Shown: in pieces, positions 34,300 to 42,908 of the stretch
How positions within the stretch are numbered: the stretch's first letter is position 1
Layout of the letters: each line of letters begins with the position of its first letter
Origin: Herbivorax alkaliphila
GTDB lineage: Bacteria; Bacillota; Clostridia; Acetivibrionales; Acetivibrionaceae
Direction: 5' to 3'
Length of the DNA: 44,163 nt
Assembly (NCBI RefSeq): GCF_030848475.1
Contig: NZ_JAVDDS010000032.1
Coordinates: forward strand, 1 to 44,163
The notes under the pieces: model-generated
Databases searched by the model: none
Seen by the model: the letters and a program-made list of their open reading frames with translations, nothing else
What the model was told of the DNA's origin: nothing
Translations under genes and position numbers: made by a program

Positions 34300-36024
34300 T
34301 CATTTTGAACATGCAGGGAATTTTATTATAAAGTTACTTCCATTCATTTCTTTTGATTGTATTTCTATTGTGCCACCAAACTCCTTGACTATTCCGTAAG
34401 TTATAGAAAGTCCAATTCCTGTACCTTTATCAACTTCTTTGGTGGTGAAAAAAGGTTCGAAAATCTTTTGTTTAACTTTTTCAGAAATTCCAATACCATT
34501 ATCCATAAGTTCAATTACAACGGTATTTTTATGTGAATATCCATTTATGATTATTTTTCTGTCTTTTTCATCTGGACTGACACTTTTAAGTTCTTCAATT
34601 GCATCTCTTGCATTGCCTATGAGGTTCAAAAACACCTGTTCAAGCTTATTATGGTCTGCAAGTATAGTGGGGAGATTATCTTCAAGGTTAGTTTCTACAG
34701 TTATTTTTCTTTTTAGTAATTGTTCGCCTATAAGTTTAAATACGTCAAATAGAGGCTTTTTAATGTCAATTTCTTTTTTGGTTTGGTCAGACTGTCTTGC
34801 AAAGGTTCTTAAGTGACCTATTATTTTATTGATTCTTTCAACTTGTTCAATTATAGAATTGAGTTTTTCAAATAAGAGTTTGTCATTTAGCATATTTCTG
34901 ACTTTAGCAAGAATAAGTCCCTGAGTTATAAGGTTTATGCCTGCTAAAGGTTGATTTATTTCATGAGCTATTCCAGTTGCCATTTCGCCTAAAGTTGCAA
35001 GTTTTCCCGATTGGATTAATTGAGCATCTTTTTCGCGCAATTGATCAGTTCGGATTTTAACCATGTTTTCCAAATTATCTGCATAATCTTTTATTTCCTC
35101 AACAAGACGTTTTCTTTGAATACCTGCTGTTATTTCATTTGCAATAAGACTTAAAACCTGAGATTCTTTAAGTAAAAATTGTTTTCTTGTAGTTGAAACA
35201 ATAATGTGAAGTATTCCAATTAGTGAATCGTCAGAAGTTAGTGGAATATGAATTATTGACAAATCATCTTCAGTGAGAGTATTTTTCTTAACATATTTTA
35301 AAATTTGATGATTGTTAAGGTTTTCAGAATTTATTGTAATCTGTGAATATGTTTCAAAGCAACTCTTTGTATCTTTTGGCACTTCATCTTCCTTAGAATA
35401 AAAGCTGCAGCTGTGTGTTTTGCATTTTGTACAAAGCCCTGAATGGGAATTAATATAAAAGTTATTATTAAGATGGTCAAATAAACATATAAAAACAGAA
35501 GATATCTCTAAAAAATCACTTATAGCAGTACATATTTTAAAGCACATTTCATCTACTGATTTATTGGTGTTTACTAGGTGAGCAATTTCGGTAAGGGCAA
35601 CTCTGCATTGTTCTTGATGAATATATTTTGTTATTTCACGGGTCATTATTAATAAGCCTTCTGTTTGATTGTTTTTATTGATTCTAGGAGTTATGGTAAC
35701 AGATACTGGTAGTGATGAACCGTCTTTTCTAAGTGCACTCATCTTATAATCTACCAGATTTGACTTAAGAGGATTATCAATTAAATAAAGAAACTTTTTT
35801 TCTATAGAAACTTTTTTGTGAAGGTTATCAGGAAGTTTATTTCCAATCATTTCATTAAAGCAATAGCCATATATTAGTTCTGCACCTTTATTCCATAAAA
35901 CCACTTTGTTATCAATGTCAGTTGCAATTATTGCATATTCGGTGGAACTAATCATAAGGCTTTCAAGAAGATTAGAAGGCTGGGTCTGTTTGGACAAGTG
36001 AAAAAAATTTCTATCGGTTTTCAT
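34300..36024 (-). CDS. PAS-GAF sensor histidine kinase
   Basis: This 574-residue cytoplasmic kinase has no transmembrane helix. The order is a PAS domain (about 23-140, YAIIATDIDNKVVLWN), a GAF-like domain (about 145-300) with a cluster of Cys (CTKCKTHSCSFY), a coiled coil, the HisKA helix with the phosphorylated His in IAHEINQPLAG (about 353), and an HATPase domain with N, G1 (DNGIGI) and G2 (GTGIGLSI) boxes. The AHEINQPL form is of the NtrB/DctB type. It starts one base after the stop codon of the REC-PP2C regulator, so the two are translationally coupled. The Cys cluster may sense metal, redox state or oxygen; this is inference. Confidence 0.92.
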   Translation of the reverse strand: MKTDRNFFHLSKQTQPSNLLESLMISSTEYAIIATDIDNKVVLWNKGAELIYGYCFNEMIGNKLPDNLHKKVSIEKKFLYLIDNPLKSNLVDYKMSALRKDGSSLPVSVTITPRINKNNQTEGLLIMTREITKYIHQEQCRVALTEIAHLVNTNKSVDEMCFKICTAISDFLEISSVFICLFDHLNNNFYINSHSGLCTKCKTHSCSFYSKEDEVPKDTKSCFETYSQITINSENLNNHQILKYVKKNTLTEDDLSIIHIPLTSDDSLIGILHIIVSTTRKQFLLKESQVLSLIANEITAGIQRKRLVEEIKDYADNLENMVKIRTDQLREKDAQLIQSGKLATLGEMATGIAHEINQPLAGINLITQGLILAKVRNMLNDKLLFEKLNSIIEQVERINKIIGHLRTFARQSDQTKKEIDIKKPLFDVFKLIGEQLLKRKITVETNLEDNLPTILADHNKLEQVFLNLIGNARDAIEELKSVSPDEKDRKIIINGYSHKNTVVIELMDNGIGISEKVKQKIFEPFFTTKEVDKGTGIGLSITYGIVKEFGGTIEIQSKEMNGSNFIIKFPACSK

Positions 36025-36025
36025 T

Positions 36026-37177
36026 TTATACAACCTCAATTCCTAAAATTGTTGTATCATCATGACAAGAATCGTCTGAAAAGTCTTTTGTGACTTTCAA
36101 TATTTCTTTTATAGTATCTGAAAGAGAATAGTCTTTACAGTCTTGAAGAATTTTTAGCAAATTTTTATCACCAAATATTTTATCATCACGTGATACTTCA
36201 ATTATTCCGTCAGTGAAAAGCCATATTTTATCTCCTTTATTTAGTTGATTGACGCTGCAATTGTATATTGTGTCATCAAAAACACCTAGTATAGGTCCAG
36301 TAGATTCTAATGTGATATAATCGTCTTTTTGTATTACATATTGATCAATATGTCCAGCGGATACTGTGTAAAGTGTTTTTGTCTTTTTATCTATAAAGCC
36401 TAAAAAAAGTGATGCAAAAATATTTTGAGCAGTGTTAGAGTATAACTCCAAGTTAAGGTCTAATACAATTTCAGGGAATCGTCTTCTATTAATCCCCTGT
36501 TTATAATTGTATTCTATGTTTTGAAGAAAACTTTTTATTATTGTTGATATAACTGATGCCAATATTCCATGGCTGGACACGTCAAAGACATAAAAACATA
36601 TATAATCTCCTATATCTGAAACGTCATACATGTCTCCACCAACATCATCACAACTTTTGTATTCTACCTTAAAGTTAAATCCATCAATATCAGGAAGCCC
36701 TTTAGGGAGCATGTTCATAAGAATTTTTAACGCTGAGTCATGAAGTCCCTGCATATAGTTTTGATGTTCTAGCAGTTCTTTGTTAATTCGAGCATTTTCT
36801 AAAAGAAGGTTCTTTTTTATTATAGCATTATTTATAGCTATTGTAAGGTTATGTGCATCAACTGGTTTTCTAAGGTATTCAAATGCACCCTCTTTCATGG
36901 AAAGAATGGCATTTTCAATGTAGCCATGACCAGTAAGGATAATAACACCCATTTCAGGCATTATTTTTTTTATTTCCCTAAGTATATCCATGCCTGATAT
37001 TTCAGGCATTTTCATATCGGTAATAACAACATCTATATTATCACAATTTTTTTGAAATATTTCCAAAGCTTCTTTGCCGTTTGATACAGTTACAACTTCA
37101 TTTTTATCAAGTTCTAGGATGAACCTAATGTTTTCAAGGATAGTTTTTTCATCGTCAATAACAAGTATTTTTGACAT
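36026..37177 (-). CDS. response regulator with PP2C (SpoIIE/RsbU-type) phosphatase output
   Basis: This 383-residue protein has an N-terminal receiver (1-120; acidic pocket D8, D9, phosphorylation site D54 in ITDMKMPEISG and Lys in LRKPVD at about 106), a short coiled coil and a C-terminal PPM phosphatase of the SpoIIE/RsbU type. That domain keeps GGDMYD, FDVSSHG (usually DVSGHG), FTDGI and DDTTIL for metal binding. Such proteins dephosphorylate an anti-sigma-factor antagonist, linking a two-component signal to partner switching. No anti-sigma or STAS gene is in view, so its target lies elsewhere. AAGGAG precedes the ATG. The kinase gene follows immediately. Confidence 0.93.
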   Translation of the reverse strand: MSKILVIDDEKTILENIRFILELDKNEVVTVSNGKEALEIFQKNCDNIDVVITDMKMPEISGMDILREIKKIMPEMGVIILTGHGYIENAILSMKEGAFEYLRKPVDAHNLTIAINNAIIKKNLLLENARINKELLEHQNYMQGLHDSALKILMNMLPKGLPDIDGFNFKVEYKSCDDVGGDMYDVSDIGDYICFYVFDVSSHGILASVISTIIKSFLQNIEYNYKQGINRRRFPEIVLDLNLELYSNTAQNIFASLFLGFIDKKTKTLYTVSAGHIDQYVIQKDDYITLESTGPILGVFDDTIYNCSVNQLNKGDKIWLFTDGIIEVSRDDKIFGDKNLLKILQDCKDYSLSDTIKEILKVTKDFSDDSCHDDTTILGIEVV

Positions 37178-37266
37178 AGTATTTACTCCTTTGTTGTTTC
37201 AGAGAATTATATTCATAATTATATCAAAGATTAAATAATTTTTCTATACAATTAACAGCTTTGAAA

Positions 37267-37275
37267 TGTTATAAT
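37267..37275 (+). promoter_or_regulatory. extended -10 promoter of the DUF503 gene
   Basis: TGTTATAAT is a consensus TATAAT with the extended TGn element. The -35 region is weak (TACAAT at 17 bases). It lies about 40 bases before the DUF503 start codon and may drive DUF503 and the NfeD-type gene. Confidence 0.5.
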
Positions 37276-37316
37276 GGTGACACATTTACAATGAAATATC
37301 AAATTGGAGGATTATA

Positions 37317-37607
37317 ATGGTTATCGGAGTATGTAAAGTTATTCTTAATATTGATGAGGCATTTTCTTTAAAAGAAAAAAGACAAATAGTAAGGAGTATT
37401 GTAGAAAAATTAAAGACAAAATTTAATGCCTCGGTTGCAGAGGTTGAATTAAATGATGTTTGGAAAAAAGCTGTTATTGGAATTTCATGTACTTCAAACA
37501 AATCATCTCATGCAGACAGTATGATGGCAAATATGGTGAATTTTATTGAAAATGATGGGAGAGCAGTTTTGTTTGACTACAGTACAGAAATTATACATGT
37601 GGATTAA
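37317..37607 (+). CDS. DUF503 (YlxP-like) protein
   Basis: This 96-residue protein has the DUF503 pattern VIGVCKVILNID, SLKEKRQIVRSIVEKLK, FNASVAEVELND and AVIGISC. It is a ferredoxin-like fold of unknown biochemical role. In Bacillus the homologue ylxP lies in the nusA-infB-rbfA operon and is thought to be linked to ribosome work; here it is elsewhere. GGAGG precedes the ATG at good spacing. Confidence 0.92.
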   Translation: MVIGVCKVILNIDEAFSLKEKRQIVRSIVEKLKTKFNASVAEVELNDVWKKAVIGISCTSNKSSHADSMMANMVNFIENDGRAVLFDYSTEIIHVD

Positions 37608-37688
37608 CAATGATAGTAGAATATTTCTTTAATATGTTGTATAATATGTTTAGAGCGTTTTACATGATTAAACTAAATAAGGAATGGA

Positions 37689-38999
37689 ATGATTTATATG
37701 AATATTCGGCGTATTGTGGCAATTATTTTTATAGTTGTGGGGTTGTTTTTGCCTTTTACTCCATCTATTAGTTTGGCGGAATCTGATAATTACGTTTATG
37801 TAATACCTGTAAAAGATGAAATAACTCCAACTATGGCAGTGTTTTTATCAGATGAGATACAAAAAGCTAATGATGCAGGTGCAGAAGGAATAATAATAGA
37901 AATCACAACATTAGGGGGCAGAGTGGACTCAACCCTAGAAATGACAGAGGCAATAATGAATTCAGATGTAGATGTATCTGTTTATGTGCAAAATAGGGCG
38001 GTATCAGCGGGAGCGTTGATAACTATTTCGGCAGATACAATATTTATGGCTCCAGGAAGCCATATTGGAGCAGCAGAGCCTAGACCTTATGATGAAAAAA
38101 CAGTTTCTTTTGTAAAAGCTGAGTTTAGAGGTACTGCAGAAGCAAGAGGTAGAAGAACAGATATTGCTGAAGCAATGGTGGATAAAAACATTGAAATAGA
38201 TGATTTGGTAGCAAAAGGAGAAATTTTGTCGTTGACAGCTTCAGAGGCAAAAGAGTATGAGTATGCAGAAGCAATACTTGATTCTAGACAAGATGTTTTA
38301 GAGCATATGGGATGGGATGATGCAGACGTTGTAGAGACGGACTTTTCATTGAGTATGAGGCTTGCTCAGTTTATGACCAGCTATGTAGTGGCCTCATTAC
38401 TTCTTAGCATTGGAACTATTGCCATATTTACTGAAATCACAACGCAGGGATTTGGTGCTCCAGGTATAGTAGGTATAATTTGTTTTTTCTTTTATTTTGG
38501 AGGGAACCTAATTGCAGGCTATAGTGAATGGTGGCCTTTGCTTTTATTTATAGCAGGTTTAGGTATGATAGCAGGTGAAATTATTGCACCTGGATTTGGT
38601 GTATTGGGAATAGGAGGATTTATATCTGTGATTGCGGGGATTGTATTGTCAGCACCTGACTTAACACAAGGTCTTACAACTATAGGAATAGCTTTGGTGG
38701 CAGCTATTATTTTTCTACCTATATTATTTATTTTTCTTAGTAAAAAAACCAACGTGTTCAAGAGATTTATATTATCTGAAGCGGAAACTGTTGAAGATGG
38801 ATATGTAAACGCTTCAGGAACTGATACGTTATTAGGTAAAAAAGGTAAGGCTGTTACAACATTGAGACCTACAGGAACTGTTTTAATTGATGGAAAAAGA
38901 GTGGATGTTGTTACTGAAGGTGAATTTTTGCCTATTGATACTGAAGTTAAGGTGGTAAGAGTTGAGGGATCGAAAATTGTAGTAGGCAAAAAAAATTAG
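37689..38999 (+). CDS. NfeD-type membrane protein with ClpP-class serine protease domain
   Basis: This 436-residue protein is the long NfeD1b form. The signal or first membrane helix (about 8-30) precedes a Clp-class protease domain (about 36-230), with TLGGRVDSTLEMTEAIM and the nucleophile Ser in RAVSAGAL (S106). The partner Lys is likely K143, by spacing to archaeal NfeD. Four to five membrane helices follow (about 232-350), and a C-terminal OB fold (about 370-436, LLGKKGKAVTTLRPTG). These proteins usually work with a flotillin-like partner (floA), which is missing here. The ATG has AAGGA five bases upstream; an ATG nine bases later is possible. A hairpin follows. Confidence 0.9.
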   Translation: MIYMNIRRIVAIIFIVVGLFLPFTPSISLAESDNYVYVIPVKDEITPTMAVFLSDEIQKANDAGAEGIIIEITTLGGRVDSTLEMTEAIMNSDVDVSVYVQNRAVSAGALITISADTIFMAPGSHIGAAEPRPYDEKTVSFVKAEFRGTAEARGRRTDIAEAMVDKNIEIDDLVAKGEILSLTASEAKEYEYAEAILDSRQDVLEHMGWDDADVVETDFSLSMRLAQFMTSYVVASLLLSIGTIAIFTEITTQGFGAPGIVGIICFFFYFGGNLIAGYSEWWPLLLFIAGLGMIAGEIIAPGFGVLGIGGFISVIAGIVLSAPDLTQGLTTIGIALVAAIIFLPILFIFLSKKTNVFKRFILSEAETVEDGYVNASGTDTLLGKKGKAVTTLRPTGTVLIDGKRVDVVTEGEFLPIDTEVKVVRVEGSKIVVGKKN

Positions 39000-39024
39000 A
39001 TGTATATAAAAATAATAATAAAAA

Positions 39025-39052
39025 AAGTGGTTGAATGTTGCTTCAACCACTT
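39025..39052. terminator. hairpin between convergent genes
   Basis: AAGTGGTTGAA pairs perfectly with TTCAACCACTT around a six-base loop, flanked by an A-run on the left and by AAAATTTTT on the right. It can serve the NfeD-type gene and, on the minus strand, the J-domain-like gene. Confidence 0.8.
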
Positions 39053-39059
39053 AAAATTT

Positions 39060-39266
39060 TTAGTTTTGATCTTCTACAAAAACACGTTTTTTCATGTTTT
39101 CATAAATGCATTTGTACATCTTAAACAACTTAGCTGAATCAGGATTTTCACAATTCATATCTGGATGATATTTTTGAATTATGCCATTCCATCCAATTTT
39201 TAAAATCTCCTCTTGGATTTGGTTAAATTTTGTTATCAGCTTTTTGCTGTGTTGCGATGGATTCAT
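39060..39266 (-). CDS. small J-domain-like protein
   Basis: This 68-residue protein looks like the core of a DnaJ J-domain. A helix containing ILKIGWNGIIQKY is followed by the diagnostic HPD loop (YHPDMN) and a third helix (AKLFKMYKCIYENM). J-domains stimulate the ATPase of DnaK-type Hsp70. The protein has no Gly/Phe region or zinc domain, so it would be a stand-alone J-protein with an unknown client. GGGGGAG with good spacing supports this ATG; an upstream start is rejected. The similarity is short, so the call is tentative. Confidence 0.6.
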   Translation of the reverse strand: MNPSQHSKKLITKFNQIQEEILKIGWNGIIQKYHPDMNCENPDSAKLFKMYKCIYENMKKRVFVEDQN

Positions 39267-39470
39267 ACTACTCCCCCTCAATAAAAATTGCTTTATGTTA
39301 ATATTAATTAGATTTAACTTAAACTAAGTATTTTATATAAATTTATGCGATATATTTTCTACAAAGCCTACAAATAGCTGTTTATATATAAATTATACCA
39401 TTAAAAAAATGTTATATCAAGATAAATGTAATTGTTTTGAAAGGGTAGAAAAGAAAAACAAATGTATAAA

Positions 39471-39500
39471 AAGCTTAAGAATAATATAAATCTTAAGCTT
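39471..39500 (-). terminator. hairpin terminator of the small membrane peptide gene
   Basis: AAGCTTAAG and CTTAAGCTT form a nine-bp perfect stem around a 12-base loop. On the minus strand it is followed by TTTTTATAC, about 33 bases past the stop of the small peptide gene. Confidence 0.7.
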
Positions 39501-39532
39501 TTAAAATATGATGTTCAAAAAAGCTGATAAAA

Positions 39533-39670
39533 TTATCTTCTTTTTTTTGATTTTGGATCTAATTCTTTAAGTTTTTTGTCAGCAGAACGCATTAAGAAAA
39601 AGAATACAAGCCCTATTAAAGTAGCTGCAGATAATAAATATACTATATTTTGCCAAGGAATATTTTGCAT
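39533..39670 (-). CDS. small single-helix membrane peptide (45 aa)
   Basis: A 45-codon frame encodes MQNIPWQNIVYLLSAATLIG, one membrane helix through LVFFFLM, and a basic cytoplasmic tail (SADKKLKELDPKSKKRR). It has the positive-inside pattern of a type I or C-in membrane peptide. GGAGGTGA lies nine bases before the ATG, and a terminator hairpin follows the stop codon, so it looks like a real short gene. I do not recognise the family. Confidence 0.65.
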   Translation of the reverse strand: MQNIPWQNIVYLLSAATLIGLVFFFLMRSADKKLKELDPKSKKRR

Positions 39671-39927
39671 AACCTATAATCACCTCCACCTAATAATAAA
39701 AATTTTAACATAAACCGAGTATAAAATCAATTATCAAGGAAGTATTATTTTTTTAACTTACAGTAAAGAATATATGGGTTATATAAACAAACGTCTGTGA
39801 TACTTGCTTTTAAACTTTAAAAATCTTAAAATCTTTTGAAGTAATAATAAGTTTAAATATGAAGTTTTATATAAAATGAAATTAAAGATGAAGGTAATAT
39901 CTTGTGTAATAATTAAGGGGTTTTAAA

Positions 39928-39957
39928 TTGCAAATGGCAGTAATATGAGGTTATAAT
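39928..39957 (+). promoter_or_regulatory. SigA-type promoter of the OmpR-type two-component operon
   Basis: TTGCAA (39928-39933), an 18-base spacer and a consensus TATAAT (39952-39957). It precedes the response-regulator ATG by 127 bases. The rest of the 39671-40084 gap has no gene I can support. Confidence 0.6.
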
Positions 39958-40084
39958 GTAATGGATGAATGCAATGATACAGTGAAGCTGATTTATATAA
40001 ATATTGAGAATTGTAAGAAGGGTGCTAGAATTAAGTTAATAGTAGTTTGTATCAATGAGATTGAGAACAGTGGAGGATTAACAA

Positions 40085-40777
40085 ATGAAGCGAAATAAAG
40101 TACTGGTTGTGGATGATGAAGAGAGAATGAGGAATATGATATCAGAATATTTTTCTCAATTAGGATATGATATTGATAATGCAGCAGATGGATTTAAAGC
40201 ATTAGAAGTTTTTGAAAAAGAAGAGTATTCTCTTGTTATTCTTGATATTATGATGCCTAAAATGAATGGTTGGGAAGTTTTAAGAGAAATACGCCAAACT
40301 TCTCAAGTCCCCATAATTATGCTTTCTGCTAAAGGGGAAGAATACGACAAGCTTTTTGGATTTGAACTGGGAGTAGATGATTATGTTGTAAAACCATTTA
40401 GTTTGAAAGAACTTCTTGCTAGGTCAAAGGCAATAATAAAAAGAAGCTTTGCAGCTGATGAAAGCAAAAATCAAAATCAATTTAAAATAGAAGAATTTCA
40501 AATTGATTTTGATTCAAGAAATGTAATTATAAAGGATAAAGCTGTTGAATTGACCCCAAAAGAATATGAACTTTTAAGTTTTTTTATTCAAAATCCCAAT
40601 AAAGTTTTTTCTAGAGAGCATATTTTAAGTAGTGTGTGGGGGTATGACTTTTATGGTGACAATAGAACTGTTGATACTCATGTTAAAATGCTTAGAGAAA
40701 GCCTTGGGGAATATAGAAAATTTATAGTAACTGTATGGGGAACAGGTTATAAATTTGAAATAGGAGAATTAAAATGA
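40085..40777 (+). CDS. OmpR/PhoB-type response regulator
   Basis: This 230-residue DNA-binding regulator has a receiver (1-120; D10, D11, phosphorylation site D54 in ILDIMMPKMNG, S81 and K103 in VVKPFS) and a winged-helix OmpR_C domain (about 130-228, ELTPKEYELLSFF-type start, then RTVDTHVKMLRESLGE and WGTGYKFE). GGAGGA precedes the ATG. Its stop codon overlaps the start of the cognate kinase by four bases (ATGA). It probably binds the 11-bp-period direct repeat upstream of the secreted protein gene that follows the operon. The signal is not known. Confidence 0.95.
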   Translation: MKRNKVLVVDDEERMRNMISEYFSQLGYDIDNAADGFKALEVFEKEEYSLVILDIMMPKMNGWEVLREIRQTSQVPIIMLSAKGEEYDKLFGFELGVDDYVVKPFSLKELLARSKAIIKRSFAADESKNQNQFKIEEFQIDFDSRNVIIKDKAVELTPKEYELLSFFIQNPNKVFSREHILSSVWGYDFYGDNRTVDTHVKMLRESLGEYRKFIVTVWGTGYKFEIGELK

Positions 40778-42165
40778 AAAGTATAGCTCATAAATTGTGG
40801 ACAGGAATGATGCTGCTTGTAATTGTAGTTTTGGTGCTTTTATGGTTTTTTCAGATTGTTTTTTTAGAAAAATTTTATATAAATCAAAGGCTTAATGAAG
40901 TAAAAAATAGGGGTTTTTCTATTTTAAAAGAGTTTGATAATCTAGATAGAGAAGAACTTGAATATCATCTTGACAGCTTTATATACGATTATAATTCAAG
41001 TGTGGAGCTTATTGATATGGAGGGTAAAGTGATTTACAGCAATGGGCAGGGAAATCAAAGGCCGATGATGTTATATAATCAAATAAAGGGAAGTTTATTA
41101 AAAGAACTGTTAAAAGGAGAAGTAATAACTACAAAGATGGTTCATCCAAGGTTTAATAGCGAATATATGGCTATAGGTATACCTTTACTTGTAGAGGATA
41201 AAGTACAGGGGATTTTTCTCATTAACATGCCATTGGTTCCAGTGGAAGATACTGCAGACATATTAAAAGGACAGCTTTTATATATTTCTATTATATTGTT
41301 TTTAATTGCGATTATAATATCTTTTATTATTTCAAAATCTCTTACAAAACCACTGCTTAAAATTACAAAAGCAACAGGACAAATTGCTAAAGGGAATTTA
41401 TCTGTAAAAATTGAGACAAATTCTAAAGATGAAATAGGGGAGCTTTCAGAAAAAATAAATTATCTTGCAAAAGAATTATCAAAAATAGAAAATTTGAGAA
41501 AAGATTTTATTGCGAATGTATCACATGAGCTTAGAACACCATTAAGCCTTATAAGAGGCTATGCGGAAACAATAAAAGATGTATCAGGAAGTAATAAAGA
41601 TAAAAGAGAAAATCAACTTGAAATAATAATTGATGAAACAAAAAGGCTTAGTGAAATTGTAGATGATATATTAGATTTTTCACAAATGCAGTCAGGAAAA
41701 TTGGTACTTAATAAAGAATCATTTGATATAAATGCTACAATTTTATCTGTTGTAAATAAGTATGAAATTTTTTCAGAACAACTAGGAATAAAAGTGATTT
41801 GTGATTGCTTACCAAGCATTTTGGTAAATGGTGATGAAGTAAGAATTGAGCAAGTTTTGACCAATTTGATTAATAATGCTTTGAATTATAGTGAAAAAGG
41901 TGGAAAAATAAATATAAAAACAGAAAAGAAAGAAAAAAAAGTGAGAATCTTTATATCAGACACAGGTAAGGGAATTGATGAAACAGAAATTAAATATATA
42001 TGGGATAAATACTATAAAACAGAAAAGTCAAAAAGGATTGGAACGGGTCTAGGACTAGCAATTGTAAAAAATATTTTGGATGCACATGGGAATAAATATG
42101 GTGTTAAAAGTATTGAGGGAAAGGGAACAACTTTTTGGTTTGAATTAAAATTGTCTCAATTTTAA
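40774..42165 (+). CDS. transmembrane sensor histidine kinase
   Basis: This 463-residue kinase has two membrane helices (about 8-32 and 168-190) with a periplasm-side sensor of about 135 residues between them, containing VELIDMEGKVIYSNG as in Cache/PAS-like sensors. HAMP (about 190-240), HisKA with the phosphorylated His in NVSHELRTPLSLIRGYAE (about H251), and HATPase with N box, DTGKGI and GTGLGLAI follow. The ATG overlaps the regulator's stop codon, so they are translated together. It belongs to the PhoR/ResE/WalK-like group. The ligand is not known. Confidence 0.95.
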   Translation: MKSIAHKLWTGMMLLVIVVLVLLWFFQIVFLEKFYINQRLNEVKNRGFSILKEFDNLDREELEYHLDSFIYDYNSSVELIDMEGKVIYSNGQGNQRPMMLYNQIKGSLLKELLKGEVITTKMVHPRFNSEYMAIGIPLLVEDKVQGIFLINMPLVPVEDTADILKGQLLYISIILFLIAIIISFIISKSLTKPLLKITKATGQIAKGNLSVKIETNSKDEIGELSEKINYLAKELSKIENLRKDFIANVSHELRTPLSLIRGYAETIKDVSGSNKDKRENQLEIIIDETKRLSEIVDDILDFSQMQSGKLVLNKESFDINATILSVVNKYEIFSEQLGIKVICDCLPSILVNGDEVRIEQVLTNLINNALNYSEKGGKINIKTEKKEKKVRIFISDTGKGIDETEIKYIWDKYYKTEKSKRIGTGLGLAIVKNILDAHGNKYGVKSIEGKGTTFWFELKLSQF

Positions 42166-42179
42166 AAAAATTCATTTTT

Positions 42180-42201
42180 CTATCACAATTCTATCACAAC
42201 T
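42180..42201 (+). promoter_or_regulatory. 11-bp-period direct repeat, candidate response-regulator operator
   Basis: CTATCACAATT is followed immediately by CTATCACAACT, a tandem repeat with one helical-turn period, as expected for two OmpR/PhoB monomers. It lies 15 bases after the kinase stop codon and about 120 bases before the ATG of the small secreted protein. Confidence 0.5.
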
Positions 42202-42322
42202 AAAAGTCATAATAAGAATATGTACTAAGGAATAACTAAATAATAATTTTCTTACTCTAAAACAGGAATTTATTAGGACTTATTCTATAGTGCAAAATTT
42301 AAAAACAGGAGTGGATTTAAAA

Positions 42323-42823
42323 ATGAAAAATTTAAAAAAAGTTGTAGCTGCTACGGTTGCAGTGTCAGTAATTGCATCAGCGGGAATAGTTTTTGCATCA
42401 GAGTACAAAAGACCAGTTGAAATTGCTTCTGAAGTGACAGGAGACTCTACGGAAGATCTTCGCAACATTAGAGTGGAGGAAGAAAGAACATATGGAAACA
42501 TAGCAGAAGATTATGGGAAGCTAGATGAGTTTAGAACAATAATGCTAGAGCAAAAAAAGGCTCTTTTAGATGAAAAGGTTGAAAGTGGTGACATTACACA
42601 GGATCAAGCAGATGAAATTCATGAGTCATTTTGTAGTGATGTTGGACAAATGAATTTTGGTAAAGATTTTTCTCTTGGGTTTGGAAAAGGACTTCATAAA
42701 AATGAAGCAGGAGAAGGAAAAAGAAATAATATGAATATGAATTTTGATGGTCAGGGAAAAAGAAATAATATGAATCAAAATGGTGAAGGCAGAGGCCCAG
42801 GTAGGGGCTGGGAAAGAAAATAA
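42323..42823 (+). CDS. small secreted DUF2680-like protein
   Basis: This 166-residue protein has a signal peptide (1-26, cleavage near VFAS). A helical domain follows (about 33-105) with VTGDSTEDLRN and the motif GDITQDQADEIHE, typical of DUF2680/Spy-like envelope proteins. The low-complexity C-terminus carries two GKRNNMN repeats and a Gly/Arg-rich tail. CAGGAGTGG with good spacing supports this ATG over one 33 bases upstream. It follows the two-component operon after a candidate operator, so it is likely its target. Spy-like proteins act as envelope stress chaperones; that role here is inference. Confidence 0.75.
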   Translation: MKNLKKVVAATVAVSVIASAGIVFASEYKRPVEIASEVTGDSTEDLRNIRVEEERTYGNIAEDYGKLDEFRTIMLEQKKALLDEKVESGDITQDQADEIHESFCSDVGQMNFGKDFSLGFGKGLHKNEAGEGKRNNMNMNFDGQGKRNNMNQNGEGRGPGRGWERK

Positions 42824-42843
42824 ATCTAGCATAACTTTTTTAA

Positions 42844-42888
42844 AGCATATGAATCTATAAAAACTTAGTTTTTATAGATTCATATGCT
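42844..42888. terminator. perfect 21-bp hairpin between convergent genes
   Basis: AGCATATGAATCTATAAAAAC pairs perfectly with its complement around the loop TTA. It follows the secreted protein gene by 20 bases. The stem contains A- and T-runs but no clean T-tail on the plus strand. Confidence 0.7.
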
Positions 42889-42908
42889 AGGGGGTTGATA
42901 ATAATTTT

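Noticed and set aside
38519-38989. A 156-codon minus-strand frame in the NfeD-type gene
   Set aside because: It is the antisense of a membrane region and a C-terminal OB fold; no ribosome site and no family resemblance.
39961-40098. A 45-codon plus-strand frame (MDECNDTVKLIYINIE...) before the response regulator
   Set aside because: Its ATG is only four bases past the -10 box, so it would lie upstream of or at the transcript start, and it has no usable ribosome site.
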